From contig NZ_JAANNO010000004.1 of the NCBI RefSeq assembly GCF_011250645.1, forward strand, positions 62,001 to 126,000: 64,000 bases of DNA, given 5' to 3'. Numbering within the stretch: position 1 is the first letter of the stretch; every line of letters starts with the position of its first letter. Below, piece after piece: positions 26,980 through 37,136 of the stretch. Origin of the DNA: Motilibacter aurantiacus. GTDB lineage: Bacteria > Actinomycetota > Actinomycetes > Motilibacterales > Motilibacteraceae. The notes under the pieces are model-generated. The model worked only from the letters and a program-made list of their open reading frames with translations, made no database searches and was not told the DNA's origin. The position numbers were made by a program, and so were the translations under genes.

Positions 26980-27696
26980 TCAGTGGCCCATGCCGAGGCC
27001 GCCGTCCACCGGCAGCACCGCGCCCGTGACGTACGCACCGGCGGGCCCGGCGAGGAACCCGACCACGCCGGCCACCTCGTCGGGGGTGGCGAGGCGGCCG
27101 AGCGGGACCGAGCCGAGGATCTCGGCCCGCCGGGCCTCGCCGAGCACCGCGGTCATGTCCGTCTCCACGAAGCCGGGGGCGACGACGTTGACCGTGATCC
27201 CGCGCGAGCCGACCTCGCGGGCGAGCGACCGGGCGAGGCCGACGAGGCCGGCCTTGGACGAGGCGTAGTTGACCTGCCCCGCGCTGCCGGTGAGCGCGAC
27301 GACCGAGCCGACGAGCACGATGCGGCCGCGGCGCAGGCGGAGCATGCCCTTCGTGGCCCGGCGCGCCACCCGGAAGGCGCCGGTGAGGTTGGTGTCCAGC
27401 ACGTCGCTGAAGTCCTCGTCGGGCATGCGCATGACCAGCTGGTCGCGGGTGACGCCGGCGTTGGCCACGGCCACCTCGACCGGGCCGGCCACCTGCTCCG
27501 CGGCCGCGAAGGCGGCGTCCACGTCCGCGCTGCTGGTCACGTCGCAGCGCACCCACGTGACCCCGGCGGGCGCGTCGGCCGGCGGCTCGCCGGACCGGTA
27601 CGTCGCCGTCACGGTGTCCCCGGACTCCACGAACGAGCGGACGACGGACAGCCCGATCCCGCGGTTGCCCCCGGTGACCAGCACGGACCGGCTCAT
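26980..27696 (-). CDS. fabG: 3-oxoacyl-ACP reductase
   Basis: 238-residue SDR with VLVTGGNRGIGLSVVRSF, the VANAGVTRDQL strand and catalytic Ser-Tyr-Lys in VGSVVALTGSAGQVNYASSK. It closes with TGAVLPVDGGLGMGH. It reduces 3-oxoacyl-ACP with NADPH and is the first gene of the fabG-fabI pair, matching mycobacterial mabA. It is divergent from the DUF3099 gene 130 bp away. Confidence 0.94.
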   Translation of the reverse strand: MSRSVLVTGGNRGIGLSVVRSFVESGDTVTATYRSGEPPADAPAGVTWVRCDVTSSADVDAAFAAAEQVAGPVEVAVANAGVTRDQLVMRMPDEDFSDVLDTNLTGAFRVARRATKGMLRLRRGRIVLVGSVVALTGSAGQVNYASSKAGLVGLARSLAREVGSRGITVNVVAPGFVETDMTAVLGEARRAEILGSVPLGRLATPDEVAGVVGFLAGPAGAYVTGAVLPVDGGLGMGH

Positions 27697-27826
27697 CGTT
27701 CTCCCTCGTCGTGGCGTCGCTCGGCTCTCCGCCGCGGCCCGGACCCTACCGGGCGGGCGGTGCCCCGAGGCAGACGGGCGCGGCTCCGGGGTGCCAACGG
27801 CGCCACGGCGACGTAGCGTTGACGAC

Positions 27827-28156
27827 GTGGCAGGCGCAAGCCGGCGTACGGAGCCGGTCTATCAGATCACCGGCGCGGCGCGCGGCCTCCAGGAGGACCA
27901 GGGCGGCCGGGCGCGGCGCTACGCGATCTCCATGGGGATCCGCACGGTCTGCTTCCTGCTCGCGGTCGTGACCGACGGGTGGCTCCGCTGGGCGTTCGTC
28001 GCCGGAGCGGTCGCGCTGCCCTACCTCGCTGTCGTCCTCGCCAATGCCGGCCGGGAGACGGTGCGTGACCTGCCCGGCACGATCCTGCGGCCGGAGCGGC
28101 GTGCCCTCTCGGCTGGTACGGCAGCACCACTGGAGAAGGGGCGTTCGGAGGGCTGA
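27827..28156 (+). CDS. DUF3099 family small membrane protein
   Basis: 109 residues, GTG start. Two adjacent hydrophobic helices (GIRTVCFLLAVVTDGWLRWA and FVAGAVALPYLAVVLANAG) follow the conserved actinobacterial lead YQITGAARGLQEDQGGRARR. The function of DUF3099 is unknown. The gene stands alone, divergent from fabG. Confidence 0.85.
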   Translation: MAGASRRTEPVYQITGAARGLQEDQGGRARRYAISMGIRTVCFLLAVVTDGWLRWAFVAGAVALPYLAVVLANAGRETVRDLPGTILRPERRALSAGTAAPLEKGRSEG

Positions 28157-28220
28157 CCTCGACGCCGGTTGGTGCTTCACTTTCCTCACGCGCTTCGCAC
28201 CCCCGTCGGAGCGTGTGGTG

Positions 28221-28258
28221 CGGTGCCGGGCGGCCTCCCCCGTGGCAGCCCGGCATCG
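28221..28258. terminator. Hairpin between convergent genes
   Basis: CGGTGCCGGGC (28221-28231) pairs with GCCCGGCATCG (28248-28258), an 11-bp stem with one G-T pair. It lies in the 147-bp gap between the convergent DUF3099 and exporter genes, so it may stop both. Confidence 0.45.
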
Positions 28259-28303
28259 CCCCCGGGGGCCGCAGGACCCCTCTTGCCGGGCGTGCGAGGC
28301 GCC

Positions 28304-29791
28304 TCAGCCGACGTGGACGACCGCGTCCGTCGGCAGCTCGCTCTTGGCCACCCGCACCAGCGCCAGGACGACCACCGCAGCCAGCGCCAGGATCCCCGCG
28401 CCCCACCAGAAGGCCGTGCTGTAGCCGTGCACGAAGGCCTCGAACTGCAGTTCCGGGCTCGGGGTGCGGCTCTCCAGGTAGCCGGTGACCGAGCTGGAGT
28501 AGAACGAGCTCAGCAGCGCGGTGCCCACCGCGCCACCCACCTGCTGCGTGGCGTTGACGAGGGCGCTCGCGGCCCCCGCGTCGTGCTCCTCGACGCCGAC
28601 CAGGGCGACGTTCGAGAGCGGCACGAAGAGCAGGCCGAGCCCCATGCCGATGAGGATCAGGCCCGGCAGCACGTGCGTGGCGTACGCGGTGTCGACCCCG
28701 ATCTGCGACAGGACCGCCATGCCGCTGCCGGCCACCAGCCCACCGGCCACCATGAGCGGCTTCGGCCCGGTCCGCGTCATCATCCCGGTGGCGAACGCGG
28801 CGGTCGCCAGCACCGCGGCGGTCAGCGGCAGCGAGGCGACACCGGACCTGATCGGGCTGTAGCCCAGCACGATCTGGAAGTAGAACGTCAGGAAGAGCAG
28901 CGCCCCGAGCAGTCCCGCGCCGGCGAGCAGCGAGGCGATGTACGTGCCGCCGCGCGAGGGGTGCAGCGGGATCCGCAGCGGGAGCAGCGGGTGGTTGCTG
29001 CGCCGCTCGATGAGCACGAAGCCGGCCAGCAGGACGACGCCCGCCGCGATGAAGCCCAGGGACACGGCCGAGCTCCAGCCGTAGGCCTCCTCGCCGGCCT
29101 TGGTGAAGCCGTAGACCAGCGCGACGAGCCCGGCGCTGACGACGACGGCGCCGGGGACGTCGTAGCGGGTGTCGCCGTGCGCCTTGCTCTCGGAGACCAG
29201 CGGGACGGCGGCGGTGACGGCGATCGCTGCGACCGGGATGTTGACGAGCAGGCACCAGCGCCAGTCGGCGTACTCGGTGAGCACGCCGCCGAGGACCAGG
29301 CCGATGGCAGCGCCGCCGCCGGCGATCGCGCCGTAGACGCCGAACGCCTTGGCCCGCTCCTTGCCCTCGGTGAAGGCCACTGTCAGCAGCGCGAGCGAGG
29401 CCGGGGCGAGCAGCGCGCCGAAGACGCCCTGCAGGGCGCGCGCGGCGTACAGCTCGACGCCGCTCTGCGCCAGCCCGCCGACCGCCGAGGCGATGGCGAA
29501 CCCGGCCATGCCGACGATGAAGGTGCGCTTGCGGCCCCAGTAGTCGGCGATGCGGCCGCCGAGCAGCAGCAGGCCGCCGAAGGCGAGGGCGTACGCCGTG
29601 ACGACCCACTGCCGGTCGACGTCGGAGATGCCGAGCTCGCGCTGCGCGTCCGGCAGGGCGATGTTCACGATGGTGCCGTCGAGCACGACCATGAGCTGGG
29701 CGAGCGCGATGACGGCCAGCGCCCACCAGCGGCGCGGGTCGGGCGGCGCGGCCTGGGCAGCGGCCGGGCTTGTCGCAGCGGGATAAGACAC
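28304..29791 (-). CDS. DHA2-family 14-TM drug/proton antiporter (EmrB/QacA type)
   Basis: 495 residues, GTG start. It shows the MFS DHA motifs: LAQLMVVLDGTIVNIALPD (helix 1), LLLLGGRIADYWGRKRTF (motif A) and GGGAAIGLVLGGVLTEYADW (motif C). Hydrophobic segments fit 14 helices. It should expel hydrophobic or cationic compounds using the proton gradient. It lies 58 bp downstream of a TetR gene on the same strand, forming a regulator-exporter pair with the operator upstream at 30424-30468. Siderophore export is conceivable but not supported by position. Confidence 0.93.
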   Translation of the reverse strand: MSYPAATSPAAAQAAPPDPRRWWALAVIALAQLMVVLDGTIVNIALPDAQRELGISDVDRQWVVTAYALAFGGLLLLGGRIADYWGRKRTFIVGMAGFAIASAVGGLAQSGVELYAARALQGVFGALLAPASLALLTVAFTEGKERAKAFGVYGAIAGGGAAIGLVLGGVLTEYADWRWCLLVNIPVAAIAVTAAVPLVSESKAHGDTRYDVPGAVVVSAGLVALVYGFTKAGEEAYGWSSAVSLGFIAAGVVLLAGFVLIERRSNHPLLPLRIPLHPSRGGTYIASLLAGAGLLGALLFLTFYFQIVLGYSPIRSGVASLPLTAAVLATAAFATGMMTRTGPKPLMVAGGLVAGSGMAVLSQIGVDTAYATHVLPGLILIGMGLGLLFVPLSNVALVGVEEHDAGAASALVNATQQVGGAVGTALLSSFYSSSVTGYLESRTPSPELQFEAFVHGYSTAFWWGAGILALAAVVVLALVRVAKSELPTDAVVHVG

Positions 29792-29849
29792 GGTCTACCT
29801 CGGTTCACAGGTGCAGGTGGGGCGATGGGCGGGGAGCGCCCACCGCCGG

Positions 29850-30410
29850 TCAGGCGGAGCGGAGGACCGGCAGCAGCACGGTGTCGACGACCTCGGCGCA
29901 GAACGCCTCGTCCACCGGCTGGCCGGCGGTCAGCCGGGCGAGGACGAGGGACGGGCCCAGGTCGTGGAAGAGCCGGACGCCGGAGGCGCCGGGCCCGAGC
30001 TCACCGCGCTCGACCGCACGCTCGACGACGCGCGCGCTGGTCCGGCGGTGCGGCTCGGCCAGCCGCTGCTGCACCGCCTCGCACATGCGCGGGTCGGTGC
30101 GGACGGCGTGCGCGACCGCGGCGAAGATCTCCGGAGCCCGGTCGCCGGCGGCGAACGCTCCGAGGAGGGCCAGCAGGTCGCCGCGGAGCGTGCCCGTGTC
30201 GGGCACCTCCTCCGGCCGGTGCTCGTGCGCCAGCGCGTCGACGATCAGCTCGGCCTTGCCGGCCCAGCGGCGGTAGATGGTCGCCTTGCTGGCGCGCGCC
30301 CGCTTCGCGAGCGCGTCCATCGTCAGCGCCTCGTAGCCGACGTCGACGAGCAGGTCGAGGGCGGCTCGGCACAGCTCCGCCTCACGGCTCGTCTCGGTCG
30401 TCGCCGTCAC
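29850..30410 (-). CDS. TetR-family repressor of the DHA2 exporter
   Basis: 186 residues from the GTG at 30410; a longer in-frame start runs through the operator palindrome. The N-terminal helix-turn-helix is typical (EALTMDALAKRARASKATIY then RRWAGKAELIVDAL). The ligand domain carries a TetR C-terminal region (RTDPRMCEAVQQRLAEPHRR). It probably represses itself and the exporter until a drug-like ligand binds. The operator lies 14-58 bp upstream. Confidence 0.92.
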   Translation of the reverse strand: MTATTETSREAELCRAALDLLVDVGYEALTMDALAKRARASKATIYRRWAGKAELIVDALAHEHRPEEVPDTGTLRGDLLALLGAFAAGDRAPEIFAAVAHAVRTDPRMCEAVQQRLAEPHRRTSARVVERAVERGELGPGASGVRLFHDLGPSLVLARLTAGQPVDEAFCAEVVDTVLLPVLRSA

Positions 30411-30423
30411 GCGGCCCCCGTTC

Positions 30424-30468
30424 CTGTGTACGGAACGGTTCCGTACACAGAACGGTACGGTTCCGTAC
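30424..30468. promoter_or_regulatory. TetR operator: perfect 13-bp-arm palindrome plus partial second site
   Basis: CTGTGTACGGAAC (30424-30436), a central G, then GTTCCGTACACAG (30438-30450) form a perfect inverted repeat. A second, shorter palindrome GTACGG-TT-CCGTAC follows at 30455-30468 and repeats the half-site TTCCGTACAC. The position just upstream of the tetR start is that of an autoregulatory operator. Confidence 0.8.
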
Positions 30469-30510
30469 ACCACTCCGTCGAAGACCTCCCACGATCGGGC
30501 GCCCGGAGCG

Positions 30511-31503
30511 TCAGCCGCCGATGGCGGACATCGGACGCGGCGGCTGGAGGAAGCCCGGCTCGTCGATGCCGTGCCCGGCCAGCTTGGCCTGCGTGGCGCC
30601 CCGCAGCAGAGCGGCGAGGGCGGCGTCGTCGCACCCCGAGCGCAGCGGGCCGCGCAGGTCGACCTCCCCCCGGGAGAACAGGCAGTTGCGGATCTGGCCG
30701 TCCGCGGTGAGCCGGATGCGGTCGCACGCGCCGCAGAACGGGCGGGTGACCGAGCCGACGACGCCGACCGGCCCGAGCAGTCGGCCGTTCTCGTAGACCT
30801 GCCACCGCTCGGCGGGCGCGCTCCCCCGATGGGCGGGGTCGGGCTCGAGGTCGAGCTCGGCGCGCAGCAGGCCGAGGATCTCCTCGGCGGTGACCATCTG
30901 GGCGCGGTCCCACGCGTGCTGGGCGTCGAGCGGCATCTGCTCGATGAAGCGCGGCTCGTAGCCGGCTCCCAGGGCCCAGCGGGTGAGGGAGGCCGCCTCG
31001 TCGTCGTTGACCCCGCGCAGCAGGACCGCGTTGACCTTGACCGGCGCCAGCCCCGCCGCGGCAGCCGACGCCAGGCCGCTGAGCACGTCGTCCAGCCGGT
31101 CCCGGTGCGTGATGGCGCGGAAGCGGGCCGGGTCGAGGGTGTCCAGCGAGACGTTGACCCGGTCCAGCCCGGCGGCGGCTAGCGGCCCGGCCAGGCGCTC
31201 CAGGCCGATGCCGTTGCTGGTCAGGGAGAGGGCGGGCCGCGGGGTGAGCGTCGACAGCCGCTCGACCAGGCCGACGATCCCCCGGCGCAGCAGGGGCTCG
31301 CCGCCGGTCAGCCGGACGTCGCGGACGCCGAGTCCGACCGCGACCGTCACGACCCGCACGACCTCGTCGTCGGTGAGCAGGTGCGGCTTCGCCAGCCAGT
31401 CCAGGCCCTCGGCCGGCATGCAGTACGTGCACCGCAGGTTGCAGCGGTCGGTCAGGGAGACGCGCAGCGAGGTCGCGACCCGCCCGTACCGATCCGAGAG
31501 CAT
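30511..31503 (-). CDS. moaA: GTP 3',8-cyclase MoaA (molybdenum cofactor)
   Basis: 330-residue radical-SAM enzyme with the N-terminal cluster motif Cys21-x3-Cys25-x2-Cys28. The C-terminal second cluster sits in CGACDRIRLTADGQIRNCLF, and the essential Gly-Gly tail is SAIGG. It rearranges GTP to 3',8-cyclo-GTP in the first step of molybdopterin synthesis. No other moa genes are near. It is divergent from SURF1, 26 bp apart. Confidence 0.97.
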   Translation of the reverse strand: MLSDRYGRVATSLRVSLTDRCNLRCTYCMPAEGLDWLAKPHLLTDDEVVRVVTVAVGLGVRDVRLTGGEPLLRRGIVGLVERLSTLTPRPALSLTSNGIGLERLAGPLAAAGLDRVNVSLDTLDPARFRAITHRDRLDDVLSGLASAAAAGLAPVKVNAVLLRGVNDDEAASLTRWALGAGYEPRFIEQMPLDAQHAWDRAQMVTAEEILGLLRAELDLEPDPAHRGSAPAERWQVYENGRLLGPVGVVGSVTRPFCGACDRIRLTADGQIRNCLFSRGEVDLRGPLRSGCDDAALAALLRGATQAKLAGHGIDEPGFLQPPRPMSAIGG

Positions 31504-31529
31504 GCCCCCAGCCTAGGTACCGTCGAAGG

Positions 31530-32324
31530 GTGCTGCGCACCCTCCGGCAGCCGCGCTGGCTCGGGCTGAGCGCGGTCATCGTCGTCGCCTGCCTGGTCTT
31601 CGCGCGGCTGGGCATGTGGCAATGGCACCGCGCCGAGGGCAAGTGGGACGCGAACGACGCCATCACCGCGGCCTCCCGCGCCGAGCCCGTCCCGGCCGGC
31701 GAGCTGCTGTCCGTCGACGCCGGGCCTGCCAAGAGCGTGCAGTGGCGACAGGTGACGCTGACCGGCACCTACCGCACGGACGACACCGTCCTGGTGCGCA
31801 ACCGCAGCCAGGACGGCGAGCGCGGCTTCCACGTCCTGGTCCCGCTGCAGCCGGCCGACGGGCCGGCCCTCCTCGTCGACCGCGGGTTCGTCCCGGCCGG
31901 TGCGAGCGCGACGACGAGCCCGAAGGTGCCCGCGCCGCCGACCGGCACCGTGACCGTCGTGGGGCAGATCCGCCCCGCGGAGCCCTCGAACGAGCGGCAG
32001 TCCAAGCTCGAGCAGGTGGGCGACTACCCGACCGTCACCCGCATCGACCCGGCCCGCCTGGTCCCGCAGCTGTCGCTCGCCCAGGCGTACGCCGGGTACG
32101 TCCAGCGGACGGCGGAGACGCCCGCGCCGGCCGAGGTGCCCGCCGCCCTCGACCTGCCCGAGGCCGACGTCGGCATCAACCTCGCCTACGCCTTCCAGTG
32201 GTTCGTGTTCATCGGCGTCGCCCTGGTCGGCTGGTTCGTGCTGCTGCGGCGGGACACCCGCGAGGCCGCTCAGGCCGGCGGGAACGGCAGCGCTCCGACG
32301 CCGAGCACAGCGGCCGTCGGCTGA
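31530..32324 (+). CDS. SURF1-family cytochrome oxidase assembly protein
   Basis: 264 residues, GTG start. One membrane helix at each end (about 12-30 and 218-238) flanks an extracytoplasmic domain with the SURF1 motifs MWQWHRAEGK, VRNRSQDGERGFHVLVPLQ and LLVDRGFVPAG. SURF1 proteins help insert heme a into cytochrome c oxidase. The layout and length are those of actinobacterial members. Confidence 0.92.
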   Translation: MLRTLRQPRWLGLSAVIVVACLVFARLGMWQWHRAEGKWDANDAITAASRAEPVPAGELLSVDAGPAKSVQWRQVTLTGTYRTDDTVLVRNRSQDGERGFHVLVPLQPADGPALLVDRGFVPAGASATTSPKVPAPPTGTVTVVGQIRPAEPSNERQSKLEQVGDYPTVTRIDPARLVPQLSLAQAYAGYVQRTAETPAPAEVPAALDLPEADVGINLAYAFQWFVFIGVALVGWFVLLRRDTREAAQAGGNGSAPTPSTAAVG

Positions 32325-32452
32325 CCGCATCGCGCGGTAGACCGGACGCGTGGTTCCGGCGCGTCCTCCCGCTCCAGCGGCGGGGCCGGCGGTTCCCTGA
32401 TGTACGTGACGAGGGACACAGCCCCTCCTAGCCTCACGAGGAGGTGAGCGCA

Positions 32453-32572
32453 GTGGGAGAGCTACCGCGACGGACCGCCGAGCAGGAACGCCACGCCGGC
32501 GAGCACGTGCACGTGCCCGGCCGGGTGCGCGTCGGGTCGCCCGGCGACGGGGAGCCCGGCGAGGACGACTGA
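32453..32572 (+). CDS. Possible 39-residue acidic small protein
   Basis: A short frame starts at the GTG at 32453, eight bases after AGGAGG, and ends at TGA 32572; a GTG nine bases earlier is in frame. The peptide is charged (TAEQERHAGEHVHVPGRVRV then an acidic GEPGEDD tail). I know no family. A good ribosome-binding site is the main support. The 118 bases before it, after SURF1, hold nothing else I can identify. Confidence 0.35.
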   Translation: MGELPRRTAEQERHAGEHVHVPGRVRVGSPGDGEPGEDD

Positions 32573-32630
32573 GGCGGGCCGGGCACGCCGGGGTGGCGCA
32601 GGCGCAGGGCCGCAGCGGCGTGGAGCCCGG

Positions 32631-33431
32631 TCAGCCTTCCGCGTTGGCTGCCGGCATCACCAGCGCGGGCAGCGCCTGCCCGATCGGCGCGTGCACGATC
32701 GCGTCGGCGGTGTCGTCGTACGCGGTCTCCCCCTGGTTGACGACGACGAGGGCCGCGCCCGCGGCCTGCGCCGCCCCCGGCAGCGAGGCGGCGGGCAGGA
32801 CCTGCAGCGTCGTGCCGATGGCCAGGAAGAGGTCGCAGGAGCGCGCGGCGGCGAAGGCGCGGGCCAGCACCTGCTCGTCGAGCGACTGGCCGAAGCTCAC
32901 GGTCGCCGACTTCAGCACGCCGCCGCAGACGAGGCAGGCGGGGTCCTCCTCACCGGCCTCGACGCGCGCCAGCACCTCCGCCATGGGGACGTGCCGGTGG
33001 CAGCTCAGGCACTCGGCTTCCCACATGGTCCCGTGCAGCTCGAGGACGAGGCCCGGTGAGCTGCCGGCACGCTGGTGCAGGCCGTCGATGTTCTGCGTGG
33101 CGAGGGACACCAGGCGCCCCTGCCGCTCGAGCTCCACGAGCGCGAGGTGCCCCGCGTTGGGCTGGGCGGCCCAGCCGGCGTTGTCACGGCGCAGCGCCCA
33201 CGCGCGCCGGCGCAACTCGGGGTCGGCGACGTACTCGTCGATGTCGAGCATCCGCACGGCCGACGGGTCCCGTGTCCAGATGCCGTTCGGGCCACGGAAG
33301 TCCGGGATCCCCGACTCGGTGGATATACCCGCGCCGGTGAGCACTGCGATCCGTCCCGCGGCGGCCACCAGCCCCGCCGCGTCCTCGATGCCGTCCTGCG
33401 CCTCCATCACGGGCGACGGTACGTGCCGCAT
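32631..33431 (-). CDS. Sir2-family NAD-dependent protein deacylase (sirtuin)
   Basis: 266 residues from the ATG at 33431 (an ATG at 33407 gives 258). It has the NAD motif VLTGAGISTESGIPDFRG, the catalytic TQNIDGLHQRAG, the active-site His in LELHGTMWEAECL and a Cys4 zinc site (CLSC...CLVC). GTTLQVLPAA and VVNQGETAYDD follow. It removes acyl groups from protein lysines using NAD+. The actinobacterial Asp-rich substrate loop suggests a deacetylase, but targets are unknown. Confidence 0.94.
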   Translation of the reverse strand: MRHVPSPVMEAQDGIEDAAGLVAAAGRIAVLTGAGISTESGIPDFRGPNGIWTRDPSAVRMLDIDEYVADPELRRRAWALRRDNAGWAAQPNAGHLALVELERQGRLVSLATQNIDGLHQRAGSSPGLVLELHGTMWEAECLSCHRHVPMAEVLARVEAGEEDPACLVCGGVLKSATVSFGQSLDEQVLARAFAAARSCDLFLAIGTTLQVLPAASLPGAAQAAGAALVVVNQGETAYDDTADAIVHAPIGQALPALVMPAANAEG

Positions 33432-33497
33432 CGCCAGCGCGCACGAGAGGCTCCTTCGAGGTGCCCCCAGCCGCGCGGCCGGGAAGGATGCCCCGTC

Positions 33498-35324
33498 GTG
33501 ACCGTGTCTCCGGAGGAACCAGCGGGCGCGCACGCCGACGAGCGCCCGACGCGGGAAGACGGCTTCGCCCCTCTCGCCGACTACGCGGGGATCGGCGACG
33601 GCCGCTCGGTGGCGCTGATCGCACGGGACGGCTCGATCGACTGGTGGGCCGTGCCCGACCTGCACGGCGTCCCGGCGTTCGCCGCCCTGCTGGACCCGGA
33701 GGACGGCGGGCGTGTCGCGCTGCGCCCGGTCGAGCCGTTCACTGCCGAGCGTGGCTACGTGGGGGACACGAACGTCGTCGCCACCGAGTTCACGACCCCC
33801 TCCGGACGCGTCCGGGTCACCGACTCGCTGAACACCGGCGTGGCGGGCCGGCTGCCGTGGTCCGAGCTGGTCCGCCGGGTCGAGGGCCTGGACGGCTCGG
33901 TGGAGCTCGCGTGGGACGTCGCGCCGGGCACCGCGCTGGGCGTGCTCGCCCCTTGGGCCGAGGAGACCGCGTCGGGGGCGCTGCTCGCGCTGGACGACAC
34001 GACCATGGGCGTGCGGTTCAGCGGGGAGCAGGGGCACGAGGTCACCGGCCGCTCGGTCCGCGGCTCGTTCGTCACGTCCCCCGGCTCGCGCAGCCTGCTG
34101 GCCGTGGTCGCGACGTCCGGCGAGCCGCTCTACCTGCCCGACGCCGAGCAGCTGGACGCACGGATCGAGCGCACGATCCGCGGCTGGCAGGACTGGTCGG
34201 ACACGCTGTCCTGGTCCGGCTCGTGGGAGAAGGCCGTACGCCGGGCGGCACTCGCCCTCAAGCTGCTGCTCTACTCCCCCACCGGCGCGATCGCCGCGGC
34301 GGCCACGACGTCCCTGCCCGAGCGGCTCGAGGGCGGCAAGAACTGGGACTACCGCTACACCTGGGTGCGGGACACGGCGTACACGCTCGACGCCTTCGTC
34401 CGGCTGGGGCTCCACGAGGAGGTGCACGCCGCCGTCTCGTGGCTGCTCGCGACGGTGGAGCGGCACGGCCCCAGCCTGCAGCCCTTCTACACCCTCGACG
34501 GGGAGCTGCCCGCCGGCAGCAGGCGGCGTGACGCGCCGGGCTACCGACGGAGCGCACCGGTGGTCGACGGCAACGACGCGGCCGGGCAGCTGCAGCTCGG
34601 GCCCTACGGCGACCTGTTCCAGACCGTCTTCCTGTGCGTGCAGGAGGGCCACGTGCTGGACATGCGCACCGCCCGGCTGCTGGCGGACCTCGCCGACCGC
34701 TGCTGCGACGACTGGCAGCGCCGCGACGCCGGGATGTGGGAGCTGCACGACGAGCAGCACTTCACGCTGTCGAAGATGAGCTGCTGGCAGGCGCTCGACC
34801 GGGCGTCCCGGCTGGCCGACTCCGGCCACCTGCCCGGCAACCCGGGCCGGTGGCGGGCCGAGGCCGGGCGGGCCCGCGACTGGGTCGCCGAGCACTGCTG
34901 GTCCGAGCGCCGCCAGGCCTACACCCTGCACGCGGGCACCGACGAGCTGGACGCGGGCGTCCTGCTGGGAGCGCGCTTCGGCTTCGACCGCGGCCCGCGC
35001 ATGGCCGCGACGATCGACGCGGTCCGGGAAGAGCTCGGCACCGGCCCATTGCTGCACCGCTATTCCGGAATGCAAGAAGAGGAAGGCGCCTTCCTGGCCT
35101 GTTCGTTCTGGGCGGTGGAGGCACTGGCCTTCACGGGCCGGCTCGAGGACGCCAGGAGGCTGATGGACGACGTGCTCGCGCTCACGGACGGGCCGGGGCT
35201 CCTCAGCGAGATGATCGACCCGCGCGACGGCAGCCTTCTCGGCAATCTCCCTCAGGCGTTGAGCTACCTCGCTCTCGTCAACGCGGCATGCGCTGTCGAC
35301 GAGGCCGAGCGCGGGGAGGCCTAG
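33498..35324 (+). CDS. GH15 glucoamylase/trehalase-like glycoside hydrolase
   Basis: 608 residues from the GTG at 33498. The N-terminal beta-sandwich (LADYAGIGDGRSVALIARDG, SIDWWAVPD) precedes an (alpha/alpha)6 catalytic domain with EGGKNWDYRYTWVRDTAYTL, the catalytic Glu region of this family, and GMQEEEGAFLACSFWAVEAL near the C-terminus. It lacks a signal peptide and so acts in the cytoplasm. Actinobacterial members include trehalases and glucoamylases; which one this is cannot be told. It is divergent from the sirtuin gene. Confidence 0.9.
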   Translation: MTVSPEEPAGAHADERPTREDGFAPLADYAGIGDGRSVALIARDGSIDWWAVPDLHGVPAFAALLDPEDGGRVALRPVEPFTAERGYVGDTNVVATEFTTPSGRVRVTDSLNTGVAGRLPWSELVRRVEGLDGSVELAWDVAPGTALGVLAPWAEETASGALLALDDTTMGVRFSGEQGHEVTGRSVRGSFVTSPGSRSLLAVVATSGEPLYLPDAEQLDARIERTIRGWQDWSDTLSWSGSWEKAVRRAALALKLLLYSPTGAIAAAATTSLPERLEGGKNWDYRYTWVRDTAYTLDAFVRLGLHEEVHAAVSWLLATVERHGPSLQPFYTLDGELPAGSRRRDAPGYRRSAPVVDGNDAAGQLQLGPYGDLFQTVFLCVQEGHVLDMRTARLLADLADRCCDDWQRRDAGMWELHDEQHFTLSKMSCWQALDRASRLADSGHLPGNPGRWRAEAGRARDWVAEHCWSERRQAYTLHAGTDELDAGVLLGARFGFDRGPRMAATIDAVREELGTGPLLHRYSGMQEEEGAFLACSFWAVEALAFTGRLEDARRLMDDVLALTDGPGLLSEMIDPRDGSLLGNLPQALSYLALVNAACAVDEAERGEA

Positions 35325-35469
35325 CCTCACCACCGGCCGCCCGGGACCTGCTGCCGAGTGTTCAAGGACTGACGGTCCGAGCGTCTCCCGCGGAACAGTC
35401 GGATGCGGCGGAAGCTCCTAGCGTCCTCCTCGTCAGCAGTACCCACCGGCGAATCCCGAGGAGCTCGAG

Positions 35470-37041
<1,572 letters not shown>

Positions 37042-37057
37042 GCCCCGGCCCCGGTCC

Positions 37058-37099
37058 GAGCCGCACCCGGCGCCGCGCGAGCGGCACCGGGTGCGGCTC
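37058..37099 (+). terminator. Terminator hairpin after the subtilase
   Basis: GAGCCGCACCCGG (37058-37070) and CCGGGTGCGGCTC (37087-37099) are perfect 13-bp arms around a 16-base loop, 16 bases after the stop codon. There is no T-run. Confidence 0.75.
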
Positions 37100-37136
37100 G
37101 TCGCGTCGTCGCGATCTGCCCGGGCAGGATGGACCC

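Noticed and set aside
32631-35333. A 900-residue minus-strand frame extending the sirtuin far upstream
   Set aside because: The extension is antisense to the GH15 gene; the sirtuin domain begins near 33407-33431.
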